DNA of 64,000 nt from positions 138,132 to 202,131 of the forward strand of contig NZ_FNHH01000006.1 in NCBI RefSeq assembly GCF_900103545.1, written 5' to 3'. Within the stretch, counting starts at the first letter, position 1. Every line of letters starts with the position of its first letter. This document shows positions 53,932-63,249 of this stretch, piece by piece. A program made the position numbers and the translations under genes. The notes beneath the pieces are model-generated. The model was not told the origin of the DNA. It did no database searches and saw only the letters and a program-made list of their open reading frames with translations. The DNA is from Daejeonella rubra (GTDB taxonomy: Bacteria > Bacteroidota > Bacteroidia > Sphingobacteriales > Sphingobacteriaceae).

Positions 53932-54361
53932 AAAGATTGATCAAAATCATATTTTTTTTGTGTGAGCTTTGTCAATCTCATTTAATGACAATATAATGAC
54001 TATATTATGATATTGGTATGACAAAATATGACAGAGATCATTGGAATTTTTGTTGAAAAAATTAAAATTCTAATTCTTTCAAAAATAAATGCATTTTTTT
54101 TTGAACTTTTTTACAAATAATTAATTTTCTGTTGAATTACTCTTTTATCAAAAAAGTTCTACTGTATAACCTCTGATTATTTATATAATTATTTAAACAA
54201 AAAATATTTCTCTCTATTAAAATATCTTAATTTATTAGGGTTTAGTATTCAAAATAAAGTTCTGCCTGGCTTAAAAAATTAGCCCATAATTCCAATTTTT
54301 TTCGATGTATCGAATGCTTTTTCGTAGCCGTTAAAGCTGATATATTCAAAAAAATCGAATT
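53932..54361 (+). promoter_or_regulatory. AT-rich 430-bp region before the lyase gene
   Basis: No gene is seen in this very AT-rich stretch, which has several poly-T and poly-A runs (for example around 54094-54118). A perfect inverted repeat TTCGAT-GT-ATCGAA sits at 54301-54314, 48 bp upstream of the lyase start. The length suggests the lyase has its own promoter inside the locus. No typical -33/-7 pair was found. Confidence 0.45.
54301..54314. promoter_or_regulatory. Inverted repeat TTCGAT-GT-ATCGAA before the lyase gene
   Basis: Perfect 6-bp arms with a 2-bp spacer, 48 bp upstream of the pectate-lyase-like start codon. Its position suits an operator; it may be chance. Confidence 0.35.
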
Positions 54362-55780
54362 ATGAGAAAAAACAGTTTAAAAACAAAAGGTTTAGTGACA
54401 GCACTATTATTAACAATTATCTTTTTCGCTCAATGTAAAAAAGATGATGTTCAGCTTCCTGGAAGTTCTGCTGATTCATTTGCTTCAACCACAGCCGTGG
54501 CAAGTACAACTACAGCAACTACAGAGCAGGGCACTTTAGACCTTTTAAAGGTTATAAAGGAATCAGGTTATGCCTATTATCTTGATCGGAAATTTATTAT
54601 CCCGGGTGATTCGCAGAGTTCACCAACAAGTTCTACATTAAAGCTCTATGAAAATGGAAAAGAACTTGGTCCGGCTCATGCCTCACATAAGGATATAAGA
54701 AATTCTGGAAAGGGGAGATTTAGCCATTGGGACAATAGTTTGTATTTTTCTAGTTCAGATAATACGGACCCCCGTAAAAATGGCAGAATTTATACCTTTA
54801 CTATTGGGGATGTAAGTGGTACAATAACAGCCCCAGTTACAACAGAGCCTGCACCAACAGAGCCAGTAACTACAGCGCCAGTTACTACGGTTCCTGTATC
54901 AACAACGGTTCCAATTGGTTATGCAATGGTAAACGGATCAACAACAGGTGGTCAGGGTGGTCAAACAGTTACTGTAACTAATCTTAGCGACTTTAAAGCT
55001 GCTGCGAAATCAAGTTCACCTCTAATCATTCAGGTTTCCGGGAACTTTACCAGTACAGGAATGATAGACGTAGCTTCGAATAAAACCATTATCGGACTAA
55101 ATGGAGCTACCTTAAACGGAGTGGGACTTGCTTTATATCGTGTAAATAACATCATTATCAAAAATCTAAAAATAAATAAGGTTATTGGTGGAGATGGTAT
55201 CACAATAAAGGAAACAAGTCATCATATTTGGGTAGACCATTGTGAGATTTGGCAGGACAGAACCCATGGTTGGGATTATTATGATGAACTGCTTGAAGTA
55301 ACAGATCGCTCAACTTATGTCACGATCTCTAATAACAAGTTCCATGATTCACATATTGCATTCCTGATAGGTAGTGGTGACGCTCAAACTACTGATATTG
55401 GTTATCTTAAGGTTACTATGTATGGAAATTACTTCTATAATATCTCAGAAAGACAACCTAGTACAAGGTTTGGTTATATGCACGTATTCAATAACTATTT
55501 TAACAATGGAAGCGGTTATACTGTTGGTGTAACTATGGGTGCAACAGTACGTACGGATAATAATTATTTCGAAAACCAGGCTAATCCAATTTATACAGAG
55601 TACAATGCAAAACCGGGTTACGTGAGTGGTGCATCTACAAATTTTTATAAAAACTCAGGTACGAACAAAATTTCAACACCTGCTTCAACATGGGTACCAA
55701 CTTATGAATACAAATCAGTGTTAATACCTGCTGCAGATGTTGCTGCCAGAGTATTAAGTGAAGCTGGTCCCAAATACTAA
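54362..55780 (+). CDS. Secreted PL1-family pectate-lyase-like lipoprotein
   Basis: A 472-residue protein with a lipoprotein signal (LVTALLLTIIFFAQC, Cys about 26). Residues about 50-150 form an unassigned small domain (DLLKVIKESGYAYYLDRKF...). A Thr/Pro-rich linker (TTEPAPTEPVTTAPVTT) at 155-180 leads to a right-handed beta-helix. The helix has IVDHC-like WVDHCEIWQD near 288, DELLEVTDRSTYVTISNNKFHDS near 310 and the catalytic-arginine motif RQPSTRFG near 365, as in PL1 pectate lyases. It would cleave uronic-acid chains by beta-elimination outside the cell. A strong terminator follows. Target inferred to be the co-encoded polymer or a plant pectin. Confidence 0.85.
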   Translation: MRKNSLKTKGLVTALLLTIIFFAQCKKDDVQLPGSSADSFASTTAVASTTTATTEQGTLDLLKVIKESGYAYYLDRKFIIPGDSQSSPTSSTLKLYENGKELGPAHASHKDIRNSGKGRFSHWDNSLYFSSSDNTDPRKNGRIYTFTIGDVSGTITAPVTTEPAPTEPVTTAPVTTVPVSTTVPIGYAMVNGSTTGGQGGQTVTVTNLSDFKAAAKSSSPLIIQVSGNFTSTGMIDVASNKTIIGLNGATLNGVGLALYRVNNIIIKNLKINKVIGGDGITIKETSHHIWVDHCEIWQDRTHGWDYYDELLEVTDRSTYVTISNNKFHDSHIAFLIGSGDAQTTDIGYLKVTMYGNYFYNISERQPSTRFGYMHVFNNYFNNGSGYTVGVTMGATVRTDNNYFENQANPIYTEYNAKPGYVSGASTNFYKNSGTNKISTPASTWVPTYEYKSVLIPAADVAARVLSEAGPKY

Positions 55781-55825
55781 TTGTTGATTTATTACTGATC
55801 CTGATTTAAACAGGATATTCTATTC

Positions 55826-55870
55826 TACTAAGCGTTGCATTTAATAATATGCAGCGCTTAGTATTTAAAG
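55826..55870 (+). terminator. Strong hairpin after the lyase gene
   Basis: A 15-bp stem (TACTAAGCGTTGCAT at 55826-55840 and ATGCAGCGCTTAGTA at 55849-55863) with one G-T pair and an 8-nt loop, followed by TTTAAAG. It lies about 45 bp after the lyase stop and divides the polysaccharide locus into two parts. Confidence 0.75.
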
Positions 55871-56032
55871 CTTAATTAAAGCTTTCATCCCCCTCTTCCG
55901 CAATCTATTTGATCTGTTCAATATCCTAAAAAACAGCAAATAGTTCTAAATACCTTCAATTCATTTATCTGTCACCAGATTATTTTTCATATCAGGAGAG
56001 CTATTCCGGCTTCTCTTCAATTATTTATTATC

Positions 56033-57178
56033 GTGAAACATAAAAGAAAAAAAATACTGATCGCTTGTGATTCGTATCGTACACTATTAGGGTTCAGGGG
56101 AAAACTAATGGAAGCTCTATTGGAAAATAATGAAGTGGCCGTATTTACGCCCAAGATCCATCATGAAGACATTAAAATCAAACTGGCTAATATGGGAGTC
56201 GATATTTATGAAAATGAGCTGAATGGGAGTAATGTCTCAATTTTTTCTGATTTGGCATATATGGTCAGATTATTTCAGGTAATTAGACAAACCAGGCCTG
56301 ATGTTTTTTTTCCTTATACACTCAAACCTGTTATTTATGGCTCTTTTATAGCTAAAATTTGTAAGGTAAAACACATAGTGCCAATGCTTACCGGTTTAGG
56401 ATATAATTTTATGAATGGAAACAAGAAAACTCCATTAGTAAAGAAAATCGTCAGGGGCATGCTTAAATTTAGTTTAAAACAGAATGATCAGTCAAATCTG
56501 ATCCTCCAAAATAAGGATGATTATGATACTTTGCTTAATCAGGGAATCATCGATAAAGAATACAATACCCATGTGGTTAACGGTTCAGGTGTTGATCTTT
56601 CTTATTATCTGTTTTCCAGACCTGAACATGAGAATTTAAGCTTTTTAATGATCGCACGATTAATTAATGCAAAAGGGATCCGCGAGTATTTTGATGCTGC
56701 TCAATGTATCAGACTGCACTATCCTTATGTTAAATTCAAATTGATTGGTCCTTATGACGATAATATAGACTCTATTGACAGCGATCTGTATAACAAGATC
56801 ATTAGCGGCGATGTAATTGAGTATTTAGGGGAAGTAAGTGATGTGAGGCCATATATAAAAGCATCATCAGTGGTTGTATTACCATCATATTATGGTGAGG
56901 GGATTCCACGATGTCTGCTGGAGGCTATGGCAATGGGCAGAGCGATTATTACCTGTGATTCTGTGGGTTGTAAAGAAACGGTGAATCTCTCAGAGAACCT
57001 CCAAACAGGCTTCCTTGTGCCAGTAAAGAATGTCAAAGCATTGACCGATAAAATTCAGCATTTCATACTGCATCCGGATGATACTATGTTATTTGGAAAG
57101 AATGGCCGGGAGTATGCGAGAAGGAAGTTCGACGTTAATAAAGTTAACAAACATATGCTCGAGATTCTTCAGGCTTAA
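56033..57178 (+). CDS. Family 4 glycosyltransferase, PglA/CapM-like
   Basis: A 381-residue GT-B enzyme starting at a GTG codon; no ATG exists nearby in frame at a sensible position. KILIACDSYRTLLGFRGKLMEALL opens it, and PDVFFPYTLKPVIYGSFIAKI with MLTGLGYNF near 100-125 matches PglA-type transferases that add the second sugar to undecaprenyl-linked diNAcBac. The donor site is FLMIARLINAKGIREYFDA near 205 and LPSYYGEGIPRCLLEAMAMGRAI near 290. It thus fits the PglC-like enzyme at 42884. Acceptor specificity is inference. Confidence 0.88.
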   Translation: MKHKRKKILIACDSYRTLLGFRGKLMEALLENNEVAVFTPKIHHEDIKIKLANMGVDIYENELNGSNVSIFSDLAYMVRLFQVIRQTRPDVFFPYTLKPVIYGSFIAKICKVKHIVPMLTGLGYNFMNGNKKTPLVKKIVRGMLKFSLKQNDQSNLILQNKDDYDTLLNQGIIDKEYNTHVVNGSGVDLSYYLFSRPEHENLSFLMIARLINAKGIREYFDAAQCIRLHYPYVKFKLIGPYDDNIDSIDSDLYNKIISGDVIEYLGEVSDVRPYIKASSVVVLPSYYGEGIPRCLLEAMAMGRAIITCDSVGCKETVNLSENLQTGFLVPVKNVKALTDKIQHFILHPDDTMLFGKNGREYARRKFDVNKVNKHMLEILQA

Positions 57179-57392
57179 TGCAAAATTTATATTAAATAAC
57201 AGTAGATCAGTTATTTGTATTTTTATTCTTCTTCAAAGAACTCCTTTCAGAGATATTATCTCCTAAATATTTCGAGTCAATTCAATACGATTTCTTGTAT
57301 CTCCAGAATTTGCATTCTATGTATATGCCGGCAATTTTTGTCATGCATTTAATTTCTACTCAATTTAAAACCATTAATAAATTTAATAAATC

Positions 57393-58196
57393 ATGAAAAA
57401 TAAATTTAACTACTCAGAGGTCCCGGTTGAAAAGTCTATGGAACTTATGGACCAATATGGATGGATAACCTATGAGAATGCATTAGAGCCTGAATTTGTT
57501 GATCAAATCAATAATTCTCTGGAAGATGCATACGAAAGGAGAAGGGAAATTCAAATAATGAATGGAATTGCCCAGAATATGGAGGGTACACTGCATCACT
57601 TAATTGAAACAGATAATTTTGCTTTAAAATTTCTGGATCGCTTGTATTGCGATGAAGAAATGAAAGAATTTCTTGGCGGAAATTATATTGTGAATGCATT
57701 CGGCGGTGTTATGAATTCTAAAAATGCCAGACCCTATGTTCAGAATATTCACCGCGATGTAAGGTCATATATGGGAAATGAAAAAACGATGGTACAGATG
57801 ATGGTCATATTGGATGATTTCACTCTGGAAAATGGTGCAACCTACATGCTGACAGGTTCGCATCAAATTGAAGCTAAACCAGATGAAGAATATTTCTATG
57901 AAAAATCTGACCGCGCAATCGCTAAGAGGGGAAGCATCATTCTTTTTGATTCGAACTTATGGCATGCTGCTGGAAAGAATTTTACAGACGGCAACAGGAG
58001 AGTGTTGACCTTAAGTTTTACAAGGCCTCAGTTTAAGCAACAATTGGATTATCCCAGATCTTTAGGTTATGAATATGGCGAAACATTGAGTGATGGTTTA
58101 AGACAAGTTCTGGGTTATAAATCCAGGATCCCGGCTAATCTTCATGAATATTATCAACCGGTAAGCAGGAGAATGTATCAGCCCGATCAGGGATAA
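57393..58196 (+). CDS. Phytanoyl-CoA dioxygenase (PhyH) family protein
   Basis: A 267-residue Fe(II)/2-oxoglutarate oxygenase. The double-stranded beta-helix carries the metal ligands in NIHRDVRS (HxD near residue 120) and DSNLWHAAGKN (His near 192), and the likely 2-oxoglutarate Arg in GNRRVLTLSF. MVIL..FTLENGATYMLTGSHQ is the usual segment between them. Such enzymes hydroxylate or otherwise oxidise a small molecule or a bound intermediate. It is the first of four linked genes (PhyH, DegT-like, GNAT, GNAT/FemAB-like), so the substrate may be a rare sugar or acyl group of the polymer. Confidence 0.88.
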   Translation: MKNKFNYSEVPVEKSMELMDQYGWITYENALEPEFVDQINNSLEDAYERRREIQIMNGIAQNMEGTLHHLIETDNFALKFLDRLYCDEEMKEFLGGNYIVNAFGGVMNSKNARPYVQNIHRDVRSYMGNEKTMVQMMVILDDFTLENGATYMLTGSHQIEAKPDEEYFYEKSDRAIAKRGSIILFDSNLWHAAGKNFTDGNRRVLTLSFTRPQFKQQLDYPRSLGYEYGETLSDGLRQVLGYKSRIPANLHEYYQPVSRRMYQPDQG

Positions 58197-58268
58197 ATAT
58201 ATCAATTGAAAATTGGTAAATACGAACACTCTTGCTTGAATTTTTCATCATTTTATTCCTGAATCTTA

Positions 58269-59240
58269 ATGAGAATGTACTCCAAACGATTGAAGGCTAT
58301 TGGCGGATATTTTGATCTGCAATTGCCTTCCCTGGAAGAATTTTATCCTTCCCTCATAAAATTGAATACCGGAAGAAATGCCTTGGAATATATCCTCAAG
58401 GTTAATGGCTATACCTGTATTTATATACCCTATTTTACTTGTGAAGTATTATTGGAACCCATTAAAAAACTTGGAATAGAATATTATTTTTATACACTGG
58501 ACAAGAATCTTGATCCAATCATTGATTTCAAAATAGAATCCAAAGAGTGTCTTTTGTATACGAACTATTTTGGAATCAAGCAGGCAACGATCAATAAATT
58601 GACTGATCTTGATTTTAACCTGATTGTTGATAATTCACAAGCTTTTTTTTCAAGTCCGCTACCTGGTATAGATACGTTTTATTCCTGCAGGAAATTTTTT
58701 GGTCTGCCTGATGGAGCGTACTTGCAAAGTAAGTTGAAAAGCAGTGCAAAATTCGAACGGGATGTTTCATTCGACAGAATGTCGCACCTTTTGATCAGTA
58801 TCGATCAGACCATAGAAAAGGGATATGAGAGTTTTAAAATCAATAATGAGGTGCTCTCAAATAACCCGATTAGAAGAATGTCCTTATTAACGGAGCGGCT
58901 GCTTAAAAGTATTGATTATGAAGAATGCAGAGTAATAAGAAACCGGAATTTCAGAATACTCCATGAAGAACTCTCAGAAAAAAATCAACTGTCAATTGAC
59001 ACTTCAGGTATCAACGGACCATTATGCTACCCATTCCTGGCAGTCAAAGAAAACATAAAACGAAAGCTGATCAGCAAAAGAGTTTTTGTGCCGGTCTTCT
59101 GGCCTAACGTTTTTAACTGGACAACAAGCAAAATGTTTGAAAATTATCTTGCTCAAAACCTGGTTCCATTACCAATTGATCATCGATATGATGAAGAGGA
59201 TATGGAACGAATGATAAACTATTTAAAACAAATGATATGA
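58269..59240 (+). CDS. Divergent DegT/DnrJ-like PLP-fold protein
   Basis: A 323-residue protein that I recognise only weakly as a DegT-type aminotransferase. TGRNALEYILKVNG near residue 35 matches the PLP-phosphate region, YIPYFTCEVLLEPIKKLG the following strand-helix, LIVDNSQAFFSS near 115 the DAAH motif with Asp kept, and YSCRKFFGLPDGAYL near 137-150 the Lys motif with the lysine kept. It is shorter and much more diverged than the two other aminotransferases here. It overlaps the GNAT gene by 4 bp (ATGA). It may be a specialised aminotransferase or a non-catalytic relative. ATG at 58275 is an alternative start. Confidence 0.65.
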   Translation: MRMYSKRLKAIGGYFDLQLPSLEEFYPSLIKLNTGRNALEYILKVNGYTCIYIPYFTCEVLLEPIKKLGIEYYFYTLDKNLDPIIDFKIESKECLLYTNYFGIKQATINKLTDLDFNLIVDNSQAFFSSPLPGIDTFYSCRKFFGLPDGAYLQSKLKSSAKFERDVSFDRMSHLLISIDQTIEKGYESFKINNEVLSNNPIRRMSLLTERLLKSIDYEECRVIRNRNFRILHEELSEKNQLSIDTSGINGPLCYPFLAVKENIKRKLISKRVFVPVFWPNVFNWTTSKMFENYLAQNLVPLPIDHRYDEEDMERMINYLKQMI

Positions 59241-59764
59241 CTTATTCTGTTTATTTAAGAAACTTAAAATTATCGGATGCTAAAACGTCATATATGTGGA
59301 GAAATAATCCATTAATATGGCAATTCACCCGGTTTAAGCCTACAAAACAAATAACCGAAGCAATGGAGACTGAATGGCTTAAAAAAGCATTGAGCAATAC
59401 CAATGAATATAGATTCGCCATTTGCCTGAAAAGTAACAGTCAATATTTGGGAAATGTTCAGCTTATTGATGTTAAGTCCAGAAATGCTGAGTTTCACTTG
59501 TTTATTGGAGAACCCTCCTTTTGGGGAATGGGCCTTGGCAAGGAGGCAACCGCCCTTATTCTTAATTATGGGTTCACCTATCTTGGTTTAGACTCAATCA
59601 GGCTTGAAGTACATAAAGAGAATTATGCTGCCCAATCTGTGTACAAGAAATCCGGATTCTTTGTTATCGGTGAAGGGCAAGATTTTATTGAAATGCTTAT
59701 TCAAAGAGACGATAAACCTGAATTTCAAAAAATTATTACTCAAAATATTAGTATGCTTCAATAA
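59237..59764 (+). CDS. GNAT family N-acetyltransferase (RimJ/RimL-like)
   Basis: A 175-residue protein with the GNAT fold: NLKLSDAKTSYMWRNNPLIWQFT at the start, the acetyl-CoA loop PSFWGMGLGKEATALIL (Q/RxxGxG/A-like, WGMGLG) near residue 95, and VHKENYAAQSVYKKSGF near 135. It overlaps the DegT-like gene, so it likely acetylates the amino group that gene's product installs, as in WecD/PseH/PglD-type pathways. No membrane segment. The sugar is not identified. Confidence 0.88.
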   Translation: MTYSVYLRNLKLSDAKTSYMWRNNPLIWQFTRFKPTKQITEAMETEWLKKALSNTNEYRFAICLKSNSQYLGNVQLIDVKSRNAEFHLFIGEPSFWGMGLGKEATALILNYGFTYLGLDSIRLEVHKENYAAQSVYKKSGFFVIGEGQDFIEMLIQRDDKPEFQKIITQNISMLQ

Positions 59765-59865
59765 GTTTGATACAACAAGCTACATTGATGATAGCCGCAT
59801 ATCTATGGACTATTAAATAAAGGTCCTTTTCGGTCAATTATAATTTTTATTAAATACCAGATATC

Positions 59866-60942
59866 ATGATTAATGAAATTACTATCCACCAGGAAAGAGA
59901 GTGGAAACAGATCGTGCTTAAATCTTTAGATTATGATTCTTATCATACCTGGCAATATCATAATTTAACAAAGGATGGGAATCCTGTTTTGTTGGTTTAT
60001 TATGAAGGAGATGACTTTATTGCCCTTCCTTTGCTTAAAAGAAATATTCCAAATTCTGAGCTATTTGATATGACCTCGGTTTATGGGTATACCGGGCCTT
60101 TATCTAATCTCAAATTTGATGCTCTTCCTTTGCAGATGAAAGAGAATTTCAAAAGAGAACTTATTATATATTTTAAGATCAATAAAATAGTATCTGTTTT
60201 TTCGCGCTTAAATCCATTTTTAGCTCAATTACCTCTAATGGGAACTTTTCAGGGAGTTCATGACAATGGCAATGGCGTTGTAATAGACCTCCATCAGTCA
60301 CTGGAAGCACAGAGGTCTAAATATGAAAGCACTCTCTTAAAACAGATCAGAAAGGTTAAAAAGTTAGGGTTTTCTGTTCAGGATTCAAAAAATCCGGAGG
60401 CTATTAAAGAGTTTGCAGATATTTATACCGAAAATATGAAGAGGGTTGGAGCAACTGATTATTATATGTTCACAGAAGAATATTTTAAAAATTTTCTGAA
60501 CTCCATGGATTTTCACAGCAAACTAATCATGGTTTATCATGAAGGAAATGCCGTTTGCGGGGGTATTGTCCTTTTTACTCAAAAGATAATTCAATCGCAT
60601 TTATCGGCTACCAGAACCTCTTATCTCAAATTTTCTCCGGCTAAATTACTGACTGATGAGATTAGTCAATTAGGACGGCAATTAGGGATGCGATATTTTA
60701 ATCTGGGTGGTGGACTTGGATTTAATAAGGATTCATTGTTTGATTTTAAATCTTCCTTTTCTGATATTTATTATGATTATAAAACATGGAGGTATATATC
60801 AGATCCGGAAAACTACCTCAGACTTATTCTAAAAGCAAATATTGATCCTGATAATGCAGTTGATTTTTTTCCTCTTTACAGGTATCCCAATAATAATAAA
60901 AACGAAGTAGAGGTCAAGGTCCTGACGAATTCCTACTCCTGA
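59866..60942 (+). CDS. GNAT (Acetyltransf_6)/FemAB-like protein
   Basis: A 358-residue protein with two GNAT-like halves. LVYYEGDDFIALPLLKRNI and SVYGYTGPLSN lie in the first; GVVIDLHQSLEAQRSKYESTLLKQIRKVKKLGFSV near 140-175 and FADIYTENMKRVGATDYYMFTEEYF near 190 are the family core, and GGIVLFTQKIIQSHLSATRTSY the CoA region. It belongs to the FemAB/Acetyltransf_6 group, whose members transfer amino-acyl or acyl groups in cell-envelope polymers. It could decorate the polysaccharide with an amino acid or acyl residue; substrate unknown. Confidence 0.82.
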   Translation: MINEITIHQEREWKQIVLKSLDYDSYHTWQYHNLTKDGNPVLLVYYEGDDFIALPLLKRNIPNSELFDMTSVYGYTGPLSNLKFDALPLQMKENFKRELIIYFKINKIVSVFSRLNPFLAQLPLMGTFQGVHDNGNGVVIDLHQSLEAQRSKYESTLLKQIRKVKKLGFSVQDSKNPEAIKEFADIYTENMKRVGATDYYMFTEEYFKNFLNSMDFHSKLIMVYHEGNAVCGGIVLFTQKIIQSHLSATRTSYLKFSPAKLLTDEISQLGRQLGMRYFNLGGGLGFNKDSLFDFKSSFSDIYYDYKTWRYISDPENYLRLILKANIDPDNAVDFFPLYRYPNNNKNEVEVKVLTNSYS

Positions 60943-61118
60943 AAAAATCAGGATTTTTAGTATCCATTAATTCTCTTTTTTAAAGTTTCTCACCGACTCT
61001 GTATCGGATTAGCCTTCAATTAATTTATAGGTAGCCTTCAAATCCCAATATTTCAAAATTCAGACTCTCTGGATGCTTACGATTTTATTTTTCAGCTCAC
61101 CAATCTTATACTAAGAAA

Positions 61119-63071
61119 ATGAAAAAATTAATTTTCCATGAAAAAACATCGTCCAGATGGCTCATTTTTTCGATAGATTTTTTAATCCTTACAGCAGCTT
61201 TCATACTATCGTATTTGATCATTAAAAAGTTCCAGTTCAGCGAATTAGTTACAAGTGACTTTCTTGTTTACCTTCTCTTTTTCACGCTGGTAAAATCTGT
61301 AGTTTTTATGTTTATGAGAATTCATACAGGTATTATCAGATATTCAAATACGGAAGACATATTCAGGATCTTCAAGGCAGTTTCAATTAGCAGTATATTT
61401 TTCTGGCTATTTAGCAAATTGGTCATCATACCTCTAGTACACTTCAGTGTAGAATCTTTAGGTGCTGTCATTATTGTAGATTTCTTTATTTCTGCCACCT
61501 TTCTGATTATTTTACGGATAACTGTAAAAAGCCTTTTTTCATACATTAAAAGCCTGGAATCTGTAGATAGTAAAGAGGTAGTCGAGAATATTTTAATCTA
61601 TGGATCGGATAAGAAAGCTATTTTAATAAAGAAGGCATTCGAATATTCACAAGAAAAACAATTTAAAATTATAGGCTTTGTTGATGATGATCCGGATAGA
61701 ATAAATAAAAATATTGAACAAAAAGAGGTTTATGCCTCTTGTTCGATTTCATATTTGAAAAATAAATATGGGGTAGATAAATTGGTTATAATGGCTGATG
61801 ATCTCAATGCTGAAAATAAAAATTCTGCAATAAAAACGTGTATTGATCTGGGTATAAGTGTATTATCTGTCCCTCATTCAACTCAATGGATAAATGGGAG
61901 GTTAAGTTTAAATCAGGTTAGGAACCTTAATATTGAAGATCTTTTACAAAGAGCTCCGATCAATCTAAAAAAGGACAATATTTTTAGAGAACTGTCCGGG
62001 AAAAGGATATTGGTAACAGGAGCTGCTGGATCTATTGGCTCTGAAATTGTAAGGCAATTATTAAACTATAGGCCTGAAATGTTGATTCTATGCGACCAGG
62101 CTGAAACACCTCTTCATGAACTGCAATTAGAGATCGAAGACTACCACCCAAATGCTCCTGTTAAGATATTTATGGCCAATATTCAAAATGCTAAACGACT
62201 TAGAACTTTGTTTTCAGTATATCAGCCAGAGGTAGTTTTTCATGCTGCAGCATTTAAACATGTTTCAATGATGGAGAATAATCCGTTCGAGGCAATTCTC
62301 ACCAATGTTCTTGGAACAAAGAATTTAGCAGATATCTCTTTAGAATTTAAAGTAGAAAAGTTTATCATGATTTCTACAGATAAGGCAGTAAATCCAACGA
62401 ATATTATGGGTGCTTCAAAGCGCCTGGCCGAGATGTATATCCAGTCATTAAATTTTCATCAGGTTAGAGATATGTCTATTCAGGAAATTTCTGAATCAAA
62501 AGAAGTTCCAACCAGGTTTATAACTACAAGATTTGGTAATGTACTTGGTTCCAATGGTTCTGTCGTACCCAGATTTAAAGGTCAAATAGAAAAGGGTGGA
62601 CCTATTACCATCACCCATCCAAAGATCACCAGGTATTTTATGACTATACCGGAATCTGTTCAATTGGTACTGGAAGCCTGTGCAATGGGAAAAGGAGGGG
62701 AGATCTTTATTTTCGACATGGGAGAACCCGTTAAAATTGTCGATATGGCCGTAAATATGATCCGTTTGGCAGGTTTGATCCCCGAAAAAGATATTGAAAT
62801 TATTTATACTGGACTGCGTCCCGGAGAGAAGCTCTATGAGGAATTGCTGAATAAAGGCGAGAATATAATTCCTACACATCATTCTAAAATTAAAATTTCA
62901 AAGGTTATAAATTTTCACTTTTTCTATGTGGAGAGGATGATCAGTGAATTAATTGAACGGATGGATTTTGATGATAATGTTGGGCTTGTAAGAAAGTTAA
63001 ATGAGATTATTCCTGAGTTCAAAAGCAATAATTCTGTTTATACCAAACCGGATGAAATAGCTATTAACTAA
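61119..63071 (+). CDS. Membrane UDP-sugar 4,6-dehydratase, FlaA1/CapD/WbpM/PglF type
   Basis: A 650-residue long-form dehydratase. Four hydrophobic helices occupy residues about 12-145, followed by a first Rossmann-like region (ILIYGSDKKAILIKKAF near 165). The catalytic SDR domain begins ILVTGAAGSIGSEIVRQLL near 296. STDKAVNPTNIMGASKRLAEM near 419 carries the MxxxK variant of the YxxxK pair, diagnostic of UDP-GlcNAc 4,6-dehydratases. The product is a 4-keto-6-deoxy HexNAc that a DegT aminotransferase in this locus can aminate. It ends the polysaccharide gene set. Confidence 0.93.
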   Translation: MKKLIFHEKTSSRWLIFSIDFLILTAAFILSYLIIKKFQFSELVTSDFLVYLLFFTLVKSVVFMFMRIHTGIIRYSNTEDIFRIFKAVSISSIFFWLFSKLVIIPLVHFSVESLGAVIIVDFFISATFLIILRITVKSLFSYIKSLESVDSKEVVENILIYGSDKKAILIKKAFEYSQEKQFKIIGFVDDDPDRINKNIEQKEVYASCSISYLKNKYGVDKLVIMADDLNAENKNSAIKTCIDLGISVLSVPHSTQWINGRLSLNQVRNLNIEDLLQRAPINLKKDNIFRELSGKRILVTGAAGSIGSEIVRQLLNYRPEMLILCDQAETPLHELQLEIEDYHPNAPVKIFMANIQNAKRLRTLFSVYQPEVVFHAAAFKHVSMMENNPFEAILTNVLGTKNLADISLEFKVEKFIMISTDKAVNPTNIMGASKRLAEMYIQSLNFHQVRDMSIQEISESKEVPTRFITTRFGNVLGSNGSVVPRFKGQIEKGGPITITHPKITRYFMTIPESVQLVLEACAMGKGGEIFIFDMGEPVKIVDMAVNMIRLAGLIPEKDIEIIYTGLRPGEKLYEELLNKGENIIPTHHSKIKISKVINFHFFYVERMISELIERMDFDDNVGLVRKLNEIIPEFKSNNSVYTKPDEIAIN

Positions 63072-63178
63072 TAGTTTAAAATCATACTATATTCTATTCA
63101 TAATCAAATGATTACTTGACCATTATCAGGTAAATATAATTCAATATGCCCTAATTTAAAGTAATATTAAGAGACGTA

Positions 63179-63195
63179 AAATTGAATTTCAATTT
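63179..63195. promoter_or_regulatory. Palindrome upstream of the right-hand HTH gene
   Basis: AAATTGAA-T-TTCAATTT is a perfect 8-bp inverted repeat around one base, 54 bp before the HTH start. All-AT-rich composition makes chance possible. Confidence 0.3.
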
Positions 63196-63249
63196 GTTAT
63201 GTCATAGTGGTTTTTTTAAGGAGGATGTTAAATTTTAATTTTCTTAATC

